Shown here one piece after another: positions 1 through 6,805 of a stretch of DNA of 11,501 nucleotides. The stretch's first letter is position 1. Each line of letters opens with the position of its first letter. Location of the stretch: positions 1-11,501 of the forward strand of contig CACZOV010000023.1 of the NCBI GenBank assembly GCA_902782915.1. Direction: 5' to 3'. The notes under the pieces were generated by a model. The model did no database searches. It was given only the letters and a program-made list of their open reading frames with translations, and was not told the DNA's origin. The translations under genes were made by a program, and so were the position numbers. The DNA comes from an uncultured Erysipelotrichaceae bacterium. Lineage in GTDB: Bacteria > Bacillota_I > Bacilli_A > RF39 > UBA660.

Positions 1-1021
1 CTGGAAATCCAACAATAATATCAGTCGTAATAGCAATATTAGGAATACTTTTTAATTTATCAAATAATTTCTTATATTCTTCACTAGTATAACGTCTTCC
101 CATAAGTTTTAATATTCGATTGCTCCCTGATTGAAGTGGTAGATGAACATAAGGCATAATATTAGGATAATCCCTTATAACATCAATCATTTTATCAGTA
201 AAATCCCATGGATGACTTGTTATAAATCTAATTCTTGGAATATTAGTACGAGATACATCAATAAGTAAATTAGATAAATCATAATCACTATATAGATCTT
301 TTCCATAAGCATTTACATTTTGACCAAGAAGAGTTACCTCTTGATAACCATCTCGAACTAATTCTTTAATTTCTTTTATAATATCTTCACGTCTTCTACT
401 TCTTTGTTTTCCTCTAGTATATGGAACTATACAATAAGTACAAAACTTATCACATCCATAAATAATATTTACATAAGCTTTATATTTACTATCACGTCTA
501 ACAGGAATATTTTCAACAATATCCCCCTCTTTTGAATAAACTTCAATATTTAATTTAGAATCACTTAAATTCATTTTTAATAACTTTGGTAAATCATCTA
601 AATTATGGGTACCAAAAACAAAGTTTACAAATTTATATTTCTTTTTAATTTCAGCAATTACTCCCTCTTCTTGAGCCATACAACCACAAAGTGCAACTAC
701 AAGCTTAGGATTAGATTCTTTTAAGTGTTTTATTCTTCCTAAAAAACCAAATGCTTTATTATGAGCATTTTCACGAATACTACATGTATTTAATAAAACA
801 AAATCAGCATCATTTATATCAAATGTTTCTTGAAAATTCATTATATGAAGCATACCCTTAATATTTTCACTATCATGCTCATTCATTTGACATCCATAAG
901 TCTTTAAAAAGAATTTCTTATTAAGTCCTATGTTATGTAAATCATTATCTATATTAAATTCACGAATTAAAACTTCCTCTTTTGTTCTTTTTCTTGCTAG
1001 TTTATAGTCAGGTGTTTTCAT
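1..1021 (-). CDS. miaB: tRNA-2-methylthio-N6-dimethylallyladenosine synthase MiaB (3' part cut by window edge)
   Basis: This radical SAM methylthiotransferase adds a methylthio group to N6-isopentenyl-A37 of tRNAs that read UNN codons, acting in the cytoplasm. The first 340 codons are present. The N-terminal domain carries the three cysteines for the auxiliary 4Fe-4S cluster: Cys44 in TYGCQMN, Cys80 in NTCSIREN and Cys114 in CGCMAQ. The radical SAM CxxxCxxC motif is Cys190, Cys194 and Cys197 in YGCDKFCTYC, followed by the typical VPYTRG and LLGQNVNAYG motifs. The visible part ends in TTDIIVGFP, so the end of the radical SAM domain and the expected C-terminal TRAM domain lie outside the window. 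The ATG at 1021 follows a GAGGGA ribosome site and a clear promoter. The Asn-Thr-Cys-Ser-Ile-Arg and YTRG signatures favour MiaB over the relatives MtaB and RimO. Confidence 0.96.
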   Translation of the reverse strand, partial: MKTPDYKLARKRTKEEVLIREFNIDNDLHNIGLNKKFFLKTYGCQMNEHDSENIKGMLHIMNFQETFDINDADFVLLNTCSIRENAHNKAFGFLGRIKHLKESNPKLVVALCGCMAQEEGVIAEIKKKYKFVNFVFGTHNLDDLPKLLKMNLSDSKLNIEVYSKEGDIVENIPVRRDSKYKAYVNIIYGCDKFCTYCIVPYTRGKQRSRRREDIIKEIKELVRDGYQEVTLLGQNVNAYGKDLYSDYDLSNLLIDVSRTNIPRIRFITSHPWDFTDKMIDVIRDYPNIMPYVHLPLQSGSNRILKLMGRRYTSEEYKKLFDKLKSIPNIAITTDIIVGFP

Positions 1022-1044
1022 TTACATCCCTCATTTCGTGTATA

Positions 1045-1073
1045 ATAATATCATAATTTTTTCTAATTTACAA
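1045..1073 (-). promoter_or_regulatory. Sigma-A-type promoter of miaB
   Basis: On the minus strand a TTGTAA -35 box (1068-1073) is separated by 17 bases from a TATTAT -10 box (1045-1050). The miaB ATG lies 24 bases beyond the -10 box, behind a GAGGGA ribosome site at about 1026-1031. The promoter sits directly after the terminator of the preceding operon, so miaB is probably transcribed independently. Confidence 0.7.
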
Positions 1074-1074
1074 T

Positions 1075-1100
1075 AAAAAGATCTAGATTGTTTCTAGATC
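1075..1100 (-). terminator. Rho-independent terminator after the yihY-type gene
   Basis: A perfect 8-bp inverted repeat, GATCTAGA (1093-1100 read on the minus strand) and TCTAGATC (1080-1087), encloses a 5-base loop. It is followed on the minus strand by TTTTTATTG. It lies 29 bases after the stop codon of the gene ending at 1130 and closes the operon that starts near 4523. Confidence 0.85.
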
Positions 1101-1129
1101 ACAAGGTTATTTTAAAATATACTTACTTT

Positions 1130-1945
1130 TTATTTTTCAAGCATTTTATTTAAATAATTATCAGCATTTAAAGATAAACCTATTGTAAAGATATAAGCGA
1201 GTAAATAAACCCATACAAGTAAAATCAAAATATTTGATAAACTCCCATAATAAATATTATAATTACTATAATTATTTAAGTGATATGAATAAATACGAGA
1301 TAAAACTAACCAAGAAATAGTTGTAAACCATGCACCATTATTCATATACCTACTATCTATTTTTTCAGTAGGTGCTAAAGTATATAGTATTTTTAAAAGA
1401 AAAAACATCAAGAATACAGAAAGTGGATATTTTAAAATATGATAAAAATTTGTAATAATACTTGTAGCACTTTCTTTAAAATTATTTGTTAAAGTACTAA
1501 TAATTAAATCACCTAAAACGGGAACAACAATAATAAAAGCAATTAATAAAAATAAAATTAAGACCATACTAATAGCTTTTATTCTAATTTTTATAGTATC
1601 TTTTTCTTTTATTTTAAATAGTAAATTACTAGATATAATAATTGCTTTAGTTCCATTTGATGAAAGCCATAGACTAAAAATAAGAAATAATAATATATTA
1701 TAGTTATTTGTATTTGTATTCATTGCTCCATCAATTAAACTTATAACAGCTTTCGGAACATTATTATTTAGAATTTGGATAATTCCATCTATTTTAAAAA
1801 CTGATGTAAATATCCCAACAAGTGAACAAACTGGAACAATCATTAATACTAAGTAGAAGGCTAAATGACCTGGTAATATCTCCATTTCATCTAGCCTTAT
1901 TAATTTTAAAATTCTTTTTAGATAATTCTTTATTTTATCTTTCAT
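1130..1945 (-). CDS. YihY/virulence factor BrkB family membrane protein
   Basis: This 271-residue integral membrane protein has about six hydrophobic segments, near residues 28-50, 85-110, 125-147, 172-190, 206-222 and 236-260. The N-terminal segment has the family pattern LAFYLVLMIVPV. The C-terminal part has the pattern of an aromatic and Asn-rich stretch (SNYNIYYGSLS) followed by a long hydrophobic helix and a Leu-Asn-Ala end. Both match the YihY/BrkB (UPF0761) family. The family was once called ribonuclease BN, but that assignment was withdrawn and the function is not settled; transport or envelope roles have been proposed. The ATG overlaps the stop of the upstream gene in TAATG, which suggests translational coupling to the sensor gene. 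A terminator follows. I see no missing family region. Confidence 0.88.
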   Translation of the reverse strand: MKDKIKNYLKRILKLIRLDEMEILPGHLAFYLVLMIVPVCSLVGIFTSVFKIDGIIQILNNNVPKAVISLIDGAMNTNTNNYNILLFLIFSLWLSSNGTKAIIISSNLLFKIKEKDTIKIRIKAISMVLILFLLIAFIIVVPVLGDLIISTLTNNFKESATSIITNFYHILKYPLSVFLMFFLLKILYTLAPTEKIDSRYMNNGAWFTTISWLVLSRIYSYHLNNYSNYNIYYGSLSNILILLVWVYLLAYIFTIGLSLNADNYLNKMLEK

Positions 1946-3993
1946 TACCTATAACTTTCTTTATCACTTTGCATATCAATCATTGCTTCGTTGATTGCAT
2001 CATCGATTGTTTTAATATTATCAAATATCATGCTAAAACCAACTGATGCTCCATATCCATATGGAAGATCTGATAATTCTTTTCTAAGTTTCTTAGTATA
2101 AACATCTATTTGATCCTCGGTATATCCTACTAAGTAAATAACAAATTCAGTTCCATCTGTTCTAATAATTTCGGAGTTTTCTAGTTGAGTATTTACTAAA
2201 ATACTAGCTGCTCTAACAATTAAATTATCTCCTTTTTCACGACCATAATTATCATTTATATATTTTAAATTATTTAAATCCACAACAACAATTGTTTGAG
2301 GATAAACTCTACTTGCATTCCATGAATCAATCTGTAAATTTAAATAATTTCTATTTTTTAGTGATGTTAACATATCTGTATACTTTTTACGATCTTCTTT
2401 TCTAACAAGTCTTAATTTATGACGATTTTTAATAAATACAAATATACAAACAATAATAATAATTGGTATTAAAATAATTGCAAGAATTAATAAATAGGCT
2501 TCTTCAAAACTTGAAGTTTTAAAGAATGATTCATTTAAATTATTAAATCCTGTATTACTATATTTATAATAAGAATTTGTATTAATTATATAGTTAAATA
2601 ATCTAAAGAAAGAATCATTATCACTTTTGACAAAGAATGAATAGTCACTACTCATAATATCTGTATATAAAACTTCATAATCCTTTAATTCTTTATTTTT
2701 ATAATAAGAATAAACTTCTTTATCAACTATGATTAAACTTGAATTACCATCAGCATTTTTAATTAAGTCTTTAATATTAGAGTAACTCTTTACATTAGCC
2801 ATAGAACTAGATTTAATATACTCTATTAAATAAATATTATTGTTTAATAAAGACACATCTTTTCCTTTTAAAGATTCCAAAGAAGGTACAACATAATCAT
2901 CTATTCTTCTTCCTAAAATAACATAATTTTCAATAAAAGTAGATACTGTTTTTAAATATTTATTATTTTGATTATTAAAATAATCAAAGTAAAGATCAAT
3001 TTCTCCATTTTGAATAGCTTTATTAAGTTCTTCAATTGAAGAATATTTTTTATAAGTAAAGTCTATATCTGTAAGTCTTGCAACTCGATTAATGTATTCA
3101 GCTGCAATTCCTGAAATATGCGATGAATTAGTTATTTCATAAGGAATATTTTCAACATATCCATAAACATATGTTTTACTTAATAATTCAGTTCTTGTTT
3201 TATCATTTATTTTATTTTCATCTATATAATAGTTTAATAATAATTTATTATATGTATCAACAAAATAATTATCCATCCAATAAGAAAAATATTTTTTTAA
3301 AATAGAATTTAATTCTTTTTGATTTTCATCTAATGTAAAGACTATATTTTTAGTTATTTCAGTAAAGAAATAATTAAGATAATAATCACTATTTCCTAAA
3401 GTATTTTCAAGAGATAACATATTAGGAACTAAAACTAAATTTACTTCATTGTTATCAAGTCCAGTAAATAAAGAACTAAAATCATCATAAGAAATATATT
3501 TAATATTACTTACACTTTTTAAATAGTAACTAATATTTGACTCTTCACTTTTTAAAACTCCAATTGTATAATCAGAGAAATCAGTAGTTTTATTTATTTT
3601 AATATCTTTTTTAGAAACAGCAACATAATTATCTTCATATAGTAAAAATTGATTTGAATTTAAAGGATTTGAGCCATCAAGTATTTCTATTTTATAGGAA
3701 TTATTTTTGGCTTTTTCTTCCTTAGAATAAGGAATTTTATTAAATTGTAAATTTGTCTCACTTTCAACATAATCTAAAAAATCAAAAGCAACACCTTTTC
3801 CATTCATTCCAAAAACAGATACATCATTAAATACTTCAATATCAATAATTTTCTTGCCATTTTCACTAATCCATTTTTTATCATTTGAATTTAATAAACT
3901 TGACTCATGATAATAATAAATAAAGAAAAGAGCAATAAAAACTAAAACTGCAACAATTATAATAAATAAAAATAATTTTTTTCTATTCTTCAT
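1945..3993 (-). CDS. Membrane sensor with substrate-binding-like extracellular domains and a degenerate GGDEF domain
   Basis: The 682-residue protein has an N-terminal membrane segment (about 7-27), a long extracellular part (about 30-495), a second membrane segment (about 499-521) and a cytoplasmic GGDEF domain (about 535-680). The extracellular part looks like two bacterial solute-binding (type 2 periplasmic-binding) domains, near 40-250 and 272-480. The second has the better pattern, with YGYVENIPYEI and a GEIDLYFDYF strand. The GGDEF domain keeps DLNNLKYINDNYG (572-584), matching the nucleotide and metal-binding region of diguanylate cyclases. The signature itself reads DGTEF (613-617), with Thr at the metal-binding Asp/Glu position. 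No RxxD inhibitory site is seen upstream. The domain may therefore bind a nucleotide without making c-di-GMP; this is inference. The ATG overlaps the upstream stop by 11 bases, with a GGTGGAG ribosome site. Confidence 0.85.
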   Translation of the reverse strand: MKNRKKLFLFIIIVAVLVFIALFFIYYYHESSLLNSNDKKWISENGKKIIDIEVFNDVSVFGMNGKGVAFDFLDYVESETNLQFNKIPYSKEEKAKNNSYKIEILDGSNPLNSNQFLLYEDNYVAVSKKDIKINKTTDFSDYTIGVLKSEESNISYYLKSVSNIKYISYDDFSSLFTGLDNNEVNLVLVPNMLSLENTLGNSDYYLNYFFTEITKNIVFTLDENQKELNSILKKYFSYWMDNYFVDTYNKLLLNYYIDENKINDKTRTELLSKTYVYGYVENIPYEITNSSHISGIAAEYINRVARLTDIDFTYKKYSSIEELNKAIQNGEIDLYFDYFNNQNNKYLKTVSTFIENYVILGRRIDDYVVPSLESLKGKDVSLLNNNIYLIEYIKSSSMANVKSYSNIKDLIKNADGNSSLIIVDKEVYSYYKNKELKDYEVLYTDIMSSDYSFFVKSDNDSFFRLFNYIINTNSYYKYSNTGFNNLNESFFKTSSFEEAYLLILAIILIPIIIIVCIFVFIKNRHKLRLVRKEDRKKYTDMLTSLKNRNYLNLQIDSWNASRVYPQTIVVVDLNNLKYINDNYGREKGDNLIVRAASILVNTQLENSEIIRTDGTEFVIYLVGYTEDQIDVYTKKLRKELSDLPYGYGASVGFSMIFDNIKTIDDAINEAMIDMQSDKESYR

Positions 3994-4465
3994 TTTGCTC
4001 CACCACTATTTCTCTATCTTTTCCAAATACTAAAGATTCTCTTCCTACACCCTTATATCCAACAATTGGAAAATTATTTAAGTTAGCATCTTCCTTTTTC
4101 AAATACACTTGTAGGGAATAAAAAGATAATTCATCATCTTGAAATAAAGGAATAAGACTATTAGCAATTATTTTAGCATCATCAATACTACATTCGTCAT
4201 TTAGAGTTATAACAAAATTAATGATCTTTCCATGAACATAGTTATTTATATCAATAACCTTTTCATTTTCTTTAATAGTACCAGAAATATTTGCTAATTT
4301 TTCTTTATCTAATGGATGATCTTTAATACCATCCAATCGATTTCCATAAGATGCTTTTCCCTCATCTGGTACAAAAATTTCTTTGACTTCCATTCCAACA
4401 GCAACTAAGACCATAAGTACTAAAATTGCAATAATTGTAAATTTATTTTTTCTTAAATATTTCAT
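3983..4465 (-). CDS. Membrane-anchored protein of unknown family
   Basis: I do not recognise this 160-residue protein. It has a short basic N-terminus (MKYLRKNK), one hydrophobic segment at about residues 9-25 and then a soluble domain of about 135 residues that should face the outside. The soluble part includes a YGNRLDGI motif (40-47), a predicted strand with IINFVITL, a helix around 95-108 (DDAKIIANSLIPLF) and another strand with FYSLQVYL. This alternation suggests one small folded alpha/beta domain. No lipobox is present, so it is probably anchored by the uncleaved N-terminal helix. It is the first gene of the operon with the GGDEF sensor and the YihY-type protein. It may work with the sensor, but only the gene order supports this. 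The ATG follows a GGAGG ribosome site at a good distance. Confidence 0.75.
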   Translation of the reverse strand: MKYLRKNKFTIIAILVLMVLVAVGMEVKEIFVPDEGKASYGNRLDGIKDHPLDKEKLANISGTIKENEKVIDINNYVHGKIINFVITLNDECSIDDAKIIANSLIPLFQDDELSFYSLQVYLKKEDANLNNFPIVGYKGVGRESLVFGKDREIVVEQNEE

Positions 4466-4494
4466 ATTCCCTCCATACTTGATATGATAAATGT

Positions 4495-4523
4495 ATTATA
4501 CAATATTTTTTTTACTTTAGCAA
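4495..4523 (-). promoter_or_regulatory. Promoter of the unknown protein / GGDEF sensor / YihY operon
   Basis: On the minus strand a TTGCTA -35 box (4518-4523) is 17 bases from a perfect TATAAT -10 box (4495-4500). The first ATG of the operon is 29 bases beyond the -10 box, after a GGAGGG ribosome site. The promoter starts 22 bases after the sufU stop, with no clear terminator between, so read-through from sufU is possible. Confidence 0.78.
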
Positions 4524-4544
4524 CCATTCATTTTGGATAAAGTT

Positions 4545-4970
4545 TTATTCTTCTTCATAAATTTTTAATGTTTTTTCTAATGTATCAAAAGGTAACATTG
4601 CACATTTTATACGACTTGGTTGACGAGAAATATCATAATAAGCATTTAATTCGCCAAGAAGTTCTTTATCATATCCCTCTTCTCTTATCATATGAATATA
4701 TTCCCCCATTAATTCACGAGCCTCATTAACTCTAAGACCTATTATTTTTTTTAACATAATACTAGTAGCACTTGTCGTAATAGCACACGCTTCTCCATCA
4801 AAATAAGCATCAACTATAACATCATCTTCGATTTTTACAAATAAATCAATATTATCAATACAAGATTCATTATGAGTATTAGCTTTAATAAAGTCATTAT
4901 CTTTTTTTTCTTTATGATAAGGGTTTTCATAATTATCAATTATTATTTCTCTTTTTAATTCATTATCCAT
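4545..4970 (-). CDS. sufU: SufU/IscU-type iron-sulfur cluster assembly protein
   Basis: SufU works with the cysteine desulfurase SufS in the cytoplasm, receiving sulfur for Fe-S cluster assembly in Gram-positive bacteria. The 141-residue length is normal for the family. The zinc and sulfur-acceptor ligands are all visible: Cys37 and Asp39 in ESCIDN, Cys62 in GEACAITTSATS, and Cys123 in RIKCAMLPF. These line up with Cys41, Asp43, Cys66 and Cys128 of the Bacillus subtilis protein. The central ATS.IM helix and the C-terminal LEKTLK helix also fit. No sufS, sufB, sufC or sufD gene lies next to it in this window, so the gene is separated from the usual suf cluster on both visible sides. The ATG at 4970 has an AAAGGAG ribosome site 7 bases upstream. 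A tRNA terminator lies immediately upstream. Confidence 0.93.
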   Translation of the reverse strand: MDNELKREIIIDNYENPYHKEKKDNDFIKANTHNESCIDNIDLFVKIEDDVIVDAYFDGEACAITTSATSIMLKKIIGLRVNEARELMGEYIHMIREEGYDKELLGELNAYYDISRQPSRIKCAMLPFDTLEKTLKIYEEE

Positions 4971-4990
4971 AATATTACTCCTTTATAAAA

Positions 4991-5016
4991 ATAAAAATCC
5001 CTGATTAACAAGGATT
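4991..5016 (-). terminator. Rho-independent terminator after tRNA-Arg, just upstream of sufU
   Basis: On the minus strand AATCCTT (5010-5016) and AGGGATT (4996-5002) form a 7-bp stem with one G-U pair and a 7-base loop. It is followed by a T-rich tract (TTTATTTTT, starting inside the stem). It ends the tRNA transcript about 11 bases after the encoded CCA end and lies only some 20 bases before the sufU start. Confidence 0.75.
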
Positions 5017-5026
5017 CATATCAACA

Positions 5027-5103
<77 letters not shown>

Positions 5104-5117
5104 AAATTAACAAGAGT

Positions 5118-5146
5118 ATTATACAACAATATTTCTTGTTTTACAA
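5118..5146 (-). promoter_or_regulatory. Promoter of tRNA-Arg
   Basis: On the minus strand a TTGTAA -35 box (5141-5146) is 17 bases from a perfect TATAAT -10 box (5118-5123). The mature tRNA begins 14 bases beyond the -10 box. The -35 box lies 18 bases after the stop of the NlpC/P60 gene. This may be the only promoter serving sufU as well. Confidence 0.82.
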
Positions 5147-5164
5147 TACCCAAATTTTATTTTT

Positions 5165-6271
5165 TTATTTTATTTCTTCATTTTCTCTTAAAGAAATTTC
5201 TTCTTCACTTTGATTTTTTACAAGCATTTCTTCTTTATTTTTAACTTCTTGAGTAACTTCAGTTTCAATAACTTCACTTATTTCTTCTACTTTTTTTTCT
5301 ACTATTTCTTTTACTTTTTCTTCTATTTTATCTATTTTTTCTTCTTTAACTTCATCCTTTTCTTCTTTTTTTCCTTCATTTATTTCTGAAGATTCCGTAT
5401 CTATTTTTATATCATTTGATTCTTCTTTAGAAATCTCTATAGATTTTTCTTTTATAGTATCATCATTAATATTTTCATCTTTAACAGCTTCCACTTTAAT
5501 ATCTTCTACTTTTTTTTCAATATTAGTTTCTACTTTTTTTTCTTCTTTAGGTAATTCTTTAATCTCTTCTTTTTCTATTTTTTCTTCTTTAACTTCTTCT
5601 ATTTCTACTTTTTTTTCTTCTTTTACTATATTTGATGTAATTAATCTTCTTGCTGTAATATAATTCATTATATTAACAGAACTAATTTTTACACCATCTC
5701 TAGGATTTGATTCATGAATAACTAAACCATTTCCCATATATATAGCAACATGACTTGCAACACTTCCATAACTATAAAAAACTATATCACCTGGCTGTAA
5801 ATCAGCCTTACTAACATAAGATCCGCTATAAAGTTGACTAGAAACTGTTCTTCCAAGATTAATACCAAATTCTTTATAAATAAGTCTTGTAAATCCACTA
5901 CAATCTGTTCCTGTTTCTAAAGAATTTCCTGCACTTACATATCTAAGCCCTAAGTAATGTTTAGCATATTCAACTAAGGAACTTCCTGTTACACTATTGT
6001 AACTTGGTTTTACATAAGAAATAGTCTTTTCACTTTGAACATTTTTTTTACTAATACTAATAACTATATTAGATGCATCATAACTACTAATAATTGTATC
6101 AGGAACATTTATAACTCCAACTGCTTCTTTTTCATAAATCTTATTTAAAGTATTAGTTGATGTTTTAGAAATAAGTAAAGTAGTAGAAGGATTTGTAAAA
6201 AGATTCAAAGTAAGAAAACTAATTATTAAATTGCTAAATACATAACAATTTAATTTTCTTTTTGTATTCAT
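5165..6271 (-). CDS. Secreted NlpC/P60 cell-wall peptidase with Glu/Lys-rich C-terminal tail
   Basis: The 368-residue protein is probably exported: it begins MNTKRK, followed by a hydrophobic stretch at about residues 10-26. The NlpC/P60 domain covers about 94-213. Its catalytic residues are Cys124 in TDCSGFT, His174 in SHVAIYMG and His186 in VIHESNP. Such enzymes are cysteine peptidases that cut peptide stems of peptidoglycan, often between D-Glu and the diamino acid. Residues 214-368 form a very charged tail rich in Glu and Lys, with four EKKVE copies and a probable extended helix or coiled coil. Family members more often carry SH3, LysM or coiled-coil modules, so the position and composition of this tail are unusual. 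No sorting signal or known wall-binding module is seen. The start follows AGAGGTG at a rather long spacing of 12 bases; no other in-frame start is better placed. Confidence 0.9.
   Translation of the reverse strand: MNTKRKLNCYVFSNLIISFLTLNLFTNPSTTLLISKTSTNTLNKIYEKEAVGVINVPDTIISSYDASNIVISISKKNVQSEKTISYVKPSYNSVTGSSLVEYAKHYLGLRYVSAGNSLETGTDCSGFTRLIYKEFGINLGRTVSSQLYSGSYVSKADLQPGDIVFYSYGSVASHVAIYMGNGLVIHESNPRDGVKISSVNIMNYITARRLITSNIVKEEKKVEIEEVKEEKIEKEEIKELPKEEKKVETNIEKKVEDIKVEAVKDENINDDTIKEKSIEISKEESNDIKIDTESSEINEGKKEEKDEVKEEKIDKIEEKVKEIVEKKVEEISEVIETEVTQEVKNKEEMLVKNQSEEEISLRENEEIK
5291..5616 (-). repeat. Four A8 tracts in degenerate EKKVE-coding repeats
   Basis: Inside the tail-coding part of the NlpC/P60 gene, four copies of a GAAAAAAAAGTAG-like unit occur on the coding strand. 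Their eight-base homopolymer runs lie at 5291-5298, 5510-5517, 5534-5541 and 5609-5616. Each encodes Glu-Lys-Lys-Val. The whole stretch of about 5165-5640 is strongly purine-rich on the minus strand. Confidence 0.85.
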
Positions 6272-6292
6272 ATTATTTTTTTACACCTCTTA

Positions 6293-6317
6293 ATGTGCTC
6301 AATTTTTAAATGCACAT
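6293..6317 (-). promoter_or_regulatory. Stem-loop at the predicted 5' end of the NlpC/P60 mRNA
   Basis: ATGTGC and GCACAT (6293-6298 and 6312-6317) form a perfect 6-bp inverted repeat with a 13-base loop. The predicted transcription start, about 6-8 bases after the -10 box, falls at or within the first arm. The hairpin would thus be at the extreme 5' end of the mRNA and end just before the ribosome site. It could protect the mRNA or tune translation; this is inference. Confidence 0.45.
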
Positions 6318-6322
6318 GTTCT

Positions 6323-6351
6323 ATGATAACAAAATAATCTTTTCAAGTCAA
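6323..6351 (-). promoter_or_regulatory. Promoter of the NlpC/P60 gene
   Basis: On the minus strand TTGACT (6346-6351) is 17 bases from TATCAT (6323-6328). It lies between the two arms of the long inverted repeat. The coding start is 51 bases beyond the -10 box. Confidence 0.7.
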
Positions 6352-6385
6352 ACAATATTTACATTAAGGTGTAAAAATTAGTAAA

Positions 6386-6805
6386 TTAGAATTTATATTT
6401 AAAGCATCCATAAATTCCTAAAATTGAAAGAATTATAATACATGGTGAGAAAGAAAAATGAATAAATTCATATATTTGAAATAATAAAATTGAATAAAAA
6501 TTTAATTCGTGAAATAAGATCATTGATACTCCAATAACAAAGAAAATAATATTAGAAATAAATATAAATTTATTTATTTTAGTAATATTAAAATCTGTAT
6601 AAAAGTAAAAATAAACTCCAAATATAAAAACATATAATGGTATAATAGTTCCTAAAGAAATTATAAAGCCGTTTAAATTTTCAGCAAAAATTCTTGTTTT
6701 AAAAATGTATGAAAAAAAATTATTAAAAGTTGTTAAGGAATAACTAAATCCAACAATTACTAATAAAAGTCCTAAAAACTTCATATATAAATATCTATTT
6801 TTCAT
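6386..6805 (-). CDS. Four-helix membrane protein of unknown function
   Basis: I do not recognise this 139-residue protein. It is very hydrophobic, with membrane segments near residues 9-26, 47-70, 78-98 and 118-135, a basic N-terminus (MKNR) and a basic end (KYKF). No catalytic motif, lipobox or sorting signal is visible. It is the last gene of the operon with the adhesin and sortase. Its start overlaps the stop of the preceding membrane protein gene by 11 bases and has an AAGAGG ribosome site, so the two are probably made together. It may help adhesin export or anchoring, or only share the operon. No clear terminator follows; the next gene starts from its own promoter 35 bases downstream. 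Confidence 0.72.
   Translation of the reverse strand: MKNRYLYMKFLGLLLVIVGFSYSLTTFNNFFSYIFKTRIFAENLNGFIISLGTIIPLYVFIFGVYFYFYTDFNITKINKFIFISNIIFFVIGVSMILFHELNFYSILLFQIYEFIHFSFSPCIIILSILGIYGCFKYKF

Larger units (their letters stand above)
6278..6377 (-). promoter_or_regulatory. Long inverted repeat covering the ribosome site of the NlpC/P60 gene
   Basis: The 17 bases at 6361-6377 are the reverse complement of 6278-6296 except for a 2-base insertion. In minus-strand RNA they could form a stem of 9 plus 8 pairs with a 2-base bulge. The downstream arm contains the AGAGGTG ribosome site (6284-6290). The upstream arm lies before the local promoter, so only read-through RNA from the upstream operon would contain both arms. 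The repeat is seen directly; a regulatory role is inferred. An operator function is also possible. Confidence 0.55.

Noticed and set aside
1822..2046. Plus-strand open frame of 74 codons
   Set aside because: It lies opposite the YihY-type and GGDEF genes, has no family features and no ribosome site that I can see. It is a by-product of coding on the other strand.
4971..5016. A promoter for sufU overlapping the tRNA terminator
   Set aside because: The match (TTGTTA, 18 bases, TATAAA) would start the RNA inside or after the AAAGGAG site, leaving an almost leaderless message. I judged it unlikely.
4971..5026. Integration of a mobile element at the tRNA-Arg gene
   Set aside because: There is no integrase, no second copy of the tRNA 3' end and no change in coding style nearby within the window.
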